Of a DNA stretch of 64,000 nucleotides, positions 61,070 to 64,000 are shown piece by piece (position 1 is the stretch's first letter; the number at the start of each line of letters is the position of its first letter). The DNA is taken from assembly GCA_050516505.1 (NCBI GenBank), contig CP191518.1, positions 62,001 to 126,000 of the forward strand. Reading direction: 5' to 3'. The notes under the pieces were generated by a model that worked only from the letters and a program-made list of their open reading frames with translations, did not search any database and was not told the origin of the DNA. A program made the position numbers and the translations under genes. Origin of the DNA: Scandinavium ludwigii_A (GTDB taxonomy: Bacteria; Pseudomonadota; Gammaproteobacteria; Enterobacterales; Enterobacteriaceae).

Positions 61070-63100
61070 TCAGGGTTTTGCTGCCCACACCACCATCACT
61101 TTATCGCCGTCGTGTTCACGCACAAAACCGTAGCCCTGAGGCAAGGTGAGTGTGGTTTGGCTGCCCGCGCCAATCGCCGGATGGCGTGCGCGGAACTGGC
61201 CGAGTTTCTGCCAATGGGCGAGGGTGGCAGCCTCTTTCCCGGAGACGTCCTGCCAGTTCATGTCCGAGCGCGTGCCCTGTAACGGATCGGAGCCTGTAGG
61301 GCCAAACGGGCGGGCAGATTCATCACCGTAAAATATCTGTACTGCGCCCGGCGCGAGCAACAACAGTTCTGCGCCTTCGCTGCCACCCTCGCGGAATAAT
61401 CGCGTGTCGTGGGAAGAGAGATAGCTCAGCACGTTGAAGTTCTGCAATTTGTCAGCCATTTGCTGCCAGGTGGTATCGATATTGGCCAGGCAATTCACCG
61501 CTTTCGCCGCCTGGTCCTGATAATCGAAATTAATCATCGCATCGAATCCGTGCTGATAATACGCACTCTGCATCACGCCGTGGCCCCAGGCTTCACCGGT
61601 CATCCAGAAAGCGCCATCGCCAGGGGATTTCCCCGGATTAGCCTTCTTCCATGCTGCCAGCGCCTCGGTGGCCTGCGTTTTTAGCTGCTGCCAGGCCGGG
61701 AGTTCGACATGTTTGGCGGTATCAATTCGGAAACCGTCGATGCCGTAATCACGCACCCATTGGCTTAACCAGTGCGTCAGATAGTCGCGCGGCGTGTAAC
61801 CCGCCAGGGCAATGGCTGCGGTATCCGGCTTGTGCTGATAAAAAACCGGCAAGCCAGAAACGGCGGTGGATTCAGTTTTGAGGTCCGGCAGGAAGGCCAG
61901 TGACAGGGTTAAATCGTCGAAGCCGGGATTGTCGTAGTCGCCGATGTCGGTGCGGACCCACGGCTTGCCCCACCAGTTTGCCCACGCCGTTTTATCGCTA
62001 AAGTTGATGTAATCATTAAAGCTGTGCCAGGTCTGGCCGGGGCCGGGTCTCCAGTCGGTCCAGTGCGCACCGAGGGTTTTCTTGAGCGCATCGCCCTGCA
62101 AATAGAGGGCGCCAAACTGGTATGCCTGCATATCGGCCAGCGTGGCATAACCGGTGTGGTTCATCACCACGTCAAACAGAATGCGGATGCCGCGCTTGTG
62201 CGCTTCATCTACCAGATGACGCAGGTCATCCTCGTTGCCCATGTTGGCGTCGAGTTTTGTCCAGTCCTGCGGGTAATAGCCATGGTAGGCGTAGTGCGGG
62301 AAATCCCCTTTGGTGCCACCCCCAACCCAGCCGTGAATTTGCTCCAGCGGCGAGCTTATCCACAGTGCATTGACCCCGAGTTGCTGCAGATAATCGAGTT
62401 TGCTGGCGAGTCCTTGCAAATCACCGCCGTGAAATGTGCCGATCTCCTGCAAACCATCGCTGTGCCGGCGGTAACTGTGGTCGTTATCCGGGTTGCCGTT
62501 CACATAGCGGTCGGTCAATACGAAATAGACCGTGGCGTTATGCCAATCGAACGCGGCGGGCTGCTGCGTTTGGGCGTTTTCAAGCAATAGCAGTCCGTTG
62601 CTGCCATCGGCAGGCTGCATCGTGATTTTGCCTTCTTTTACCGAGGCCATTTTCCCACTGTAAAAATCGCGGACCGTGCTGCCGTCTGCAAAAACCTTGC
62701 TGACATCGAGCGTGAGCGGATTACCGTCCCAGCGCGGGCACTGACGCACTTCCACATTGGCAGTTGCCGCAGCCTCGGTTTTGACGCTCAGCATCAGCGT
62801 TGGCGTGCCTGAGCGGGTATCCACCGCCAGCGTATACTCGCCGTCCCGGAACAGTCGCCATTGCGGGGCATCCCCGTGGCAGGGCTCCAGGGACAGCATC
62901 TCATTCAATTTTATCGCCGACGCGGGCTGCCAGCACTGTTGGTCAAGATGCAACGTCAATGGATGTGTACCCTTCGTCAACGTTTTCTGACTGACAAACG
63001 TCCCGCTGCCTTCAGGTTTGAACGCAGGAAAATCCGGGGCGGTCCAGCCTGCGAGGGCGGTACCGGGCAGCAGAAGCAGTACAACGGCGGCAAGTTTCAT
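61070..63100 (-). CDS. malS: Periplasmic alpha-amylase MalS
   Basis: Secreted GH13 enzyme that trims maltodextrins. The ATG at 63100 follows AGGTGAACGTA and begins a signal peptide MKLAAVVLLLLPGTALAG; a 15-codon extension is rejected. 676 residues as in E. coli. Catalytic sites: nucleophile Asp in DGFRIDTAKHVE, acid/base Glu in MTGEAWGH, Asp in YLSSHDTR, and DVVMNHTG. The N-terminal domain (to about residue 190) holds family cysteines. Likely under MalT. Confidence 0.96.
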   Translation of the reverse strand: MKLAAVVLLLLPGTALAGWTAPDFPAFKPEGSGTFVSQKTLTKGTHPLTLHLDQQCWQPASAIKLNEMLSLEPCHGDAPQWRLFRDGEYTLAVDTRSGTPTLMLSVKTEAAATANVEVRQCPRWDGNPLTLDVSKVFADGSTVRDFYSGKMASVKEGKITMQPADGSNGLLLLENAQTQQPAAFDWHNATVYFVLTDRYVNGNPDNDHSYRRHSDGLQEIGTFHGGDLQGLASKLDYLQQLGVNALWISSPLEQIHGWVGGGTKGDFPHYAYHGYYPQDWTKLDANMGNEDDLRHLVDEAHKRGIRILFDVVMNHTGYATLADMQAYQFGALYLQGDALKKTLGAHWTDWRPGPGQTWHSFNDYINFSDKTAWANWWGKPWVRTDIGDYDNPGFDDLTLSLAFLPDLKTESTAVSGLPVFYQHKPDTAAIALAGYTPRDYLTHWLSQWVRDYGIDGFRIDTAKHVELPAWQQLKTQATEALAAWKKANPGKSPGDGAFWMTGEAWGHGVMQSAYYQHGFDAMINFDYQDQAAKAVNCLANIDTTWQQMADKLQNFNVLSYLSSHDTRLFREGGSEGAELLLLAPGAVQIFYGDESARPFGPTGSDPLQGTRSDMNWQDVSGKEAATLAHWQKLGQFRARHPAIGAGSQTTLTLPQGYGFVREHDGDKVMVVWAAKP

Positions 63101-63415
63101 TACGTTCACCTGAGGTCGGTTTTTGTGCATTTTGCCAGCCGTCACGGCGTTATCCCTCCTCCTAAATTGGCTTTCGAGGGGAGGACGTCGCAGGGTGAGT
63201 GATTTGCCTCAAATGAGAACAGGAATTTCTGCGATTAAGCGTTGAATTTCAGGCTTATGAACCGAAAGGATACCCTTTGTGCAGAACTTTGTTTCGGAAT
63301 TTGCTTATATCTTAGGGTGCGCCGCCGGGGTATTTTTGGTATCATTCGCGATTCATTTCGCAGTTATGTGGATAATTCAAAGTGTTGGAATGATTATTTC
63401 CGACCAGGAGACCTA
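63101..63415. promoter_or_regulatory. malS-bax divergent intergenic region
   Basis: A 315-base gene-free stretch. Two sequences resemble the MalT box (GGGGAKGAGG): GGGGAGGACG at 63178-63187 on the plus strand and GGAGGAGGGA at 63162-63153 on the minus strand. Both lie in the 90 bases upstream of malS. I could not define bax promoter boxes. Confidence 0.4.
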
Positions 63416-64000
63416 ATGATATCGACTCCCATTCGACGATATGGGGCCGCGATACTCATGTTACTCACCGGACTATTTTCAGGTGGGGTGCTAGCAACAA
63501 CGCACACAGCAACAACGAGTCACAAAGCCCCGGTAATAAAGACAAGTAGTAGTAGCAAGGTAAGCAGTAAACAAGAGTATTCTCGCAATAGTGTAAAGAG
63601 TAGTTCACTTCCTGATTTGCGAAAATACCCTTCCGGAACACCTCGTAAAAAAGCGTTTCTCCGGACCGTAATGCCTTATATTACCAGTCAAAATGCAGCA
63701 ATCACCGCCGATCGTAACTGGCTTGTTTCCAAGCAGTACGATGGTCGCTGGTCGCCGACAGAGCGTTCGCGCCTGAAAGGTATCGCTAAACGCTACAAAA
63801 TCAGCTGGTCCGGGAATACGCGTAAAATTCCATGGAACTCGCTGCTTGAGCGTGTGGATATCATTCCTGGCAGCATGGTGGCGACCATGGCCGCAGCAGA
63901 AAGTGGTTGGGGTACGTCGAAGCTTGCACGTAACAACAACAATCTCTTTGGCATGAAGTGTGGTCGTGGCAAATGCGCTGGCAAGGTGAAAGGCTACTCT
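63416..64000 (+). CDS. bax: Bax protein, glucosaminidase domain (3' end outside window)
   Basis: Open from ATG 63416 (GGAG seven bases upstream) to the right edge, 195 codons seen. A hydrophobic N-terminal signal sequence (ILMLLTGLFSGGVLA) and a Ser/Thr/Lys-rich linker are followed by a LytG/FlgJ-type N-acetylglucosaminidase domain with Glu162 in AAAESGWGTSKLA. It matches E. coli Bax closely. The role is probably in cell-wall turnover; it is not well studied. Confidence 0.93.
   Translation, partial: MISTPIRRYGAAILMLLTGLFSGGVLATTHTATTSHKAPVIKTSSSSKVSSKQEYSRNSVKSSSLPDLRKYPSGTPRKKAFLRTVMPYITSQNAAITADRNWLVSKQYDGRWSPTERSRLKGIAKRYKISWSGNTRKIPWNSLLERVDIIPGSMVATMAAAESGWGTSKLARNNNNLFGMKCGRGKCAGKVKGYS

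Overview
The window is a chromosomal segment of an enterobacterium close to Enterobacter, Lelliottia, Leclercia or Kluyvera. Nearly every housekeeping protein reads as a close orthologue of its E. coli counterpart. Gene order follows the E. coli rph-pyrE to selAB-aldB region (about 80-82 min) and then jumps to avtA-malS-bax. The lipopolysaccharide (LPS) core locus is of the Klebsiella/Enterobacter kind (WaaE, WabG, WabH and WabN types), not the E. coli waaGPSBOJYZ kind. The species is not decided. All functions were assigned by reading the sequence; no database search was run.

Layout. Positions 131-7794 hold yicC, rph-pyrE with its attenuator, slmA, dut, coaBC, radC, rpmB-rpmG, mutM and coaD. 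Positions 7798-21490 hold the LPS inner and outer core locus: waaE and waaA, a WaaH/YibD-type transferase, WabH-, WabG- and WaaQ-type genes, a divergent WabN-type deacetylase, waaL, a WaaZ-type gene, a GT9 enzyme, waaC, waaF and hldD. Positions 21705-23939 hold kbl-tdh. Positions 23973-27120 are a second, small glycosyltransferase island, partly AT-rich, with one gene carrying a C9 homopolymer. Positions 27122-34769 hold yibQ, envC, gpmI, yibN, grxC, secB, gpsA, cysE and trmL. Positions 34947-38559 are the lldPRD L-lactate operon. Positions 38836-43198 hold yibL and mtlADR. Positions 43736-49210 hold yibIH, yibF and selAB, followed by aldB.

From 50926 the content is more accessory. It holds a MarR-EmrA-EmrB-type efflux operon, a HicAB-type toxin-antitoxin pair, and a divergent AraC regulator / GPH sugar transporter / GH127 beta-L-arabinofuranosidase unit. 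The window then returns to conserved avtA, malS and the start of bax, which runs off the right edge.

The genes co-operate in a few clear modules: ADP-heptose supply, Kdo and heptose transfer, core decoration and O-antigen ligation; mannitol uptake and oxidation; L-lactate uptake and oxidation; selenocysteine synthesis and decoding; and sugar scavenging. No CRISPR array, tRNA, rRNA, insertion sequence or prophage was seen.

The points most worth a second look are the C9 tract in a glycosyltransferase gene, the cysteine-free YibN rhodanese, the paired LldR-like operators spaced as in E. coli, the intergenic CCCTCTCCC/GGGAGAGGG repeat family (including a long stem between mtlA and mtlD and a hairpin in the selA leader), and the GH127 sugar unit.
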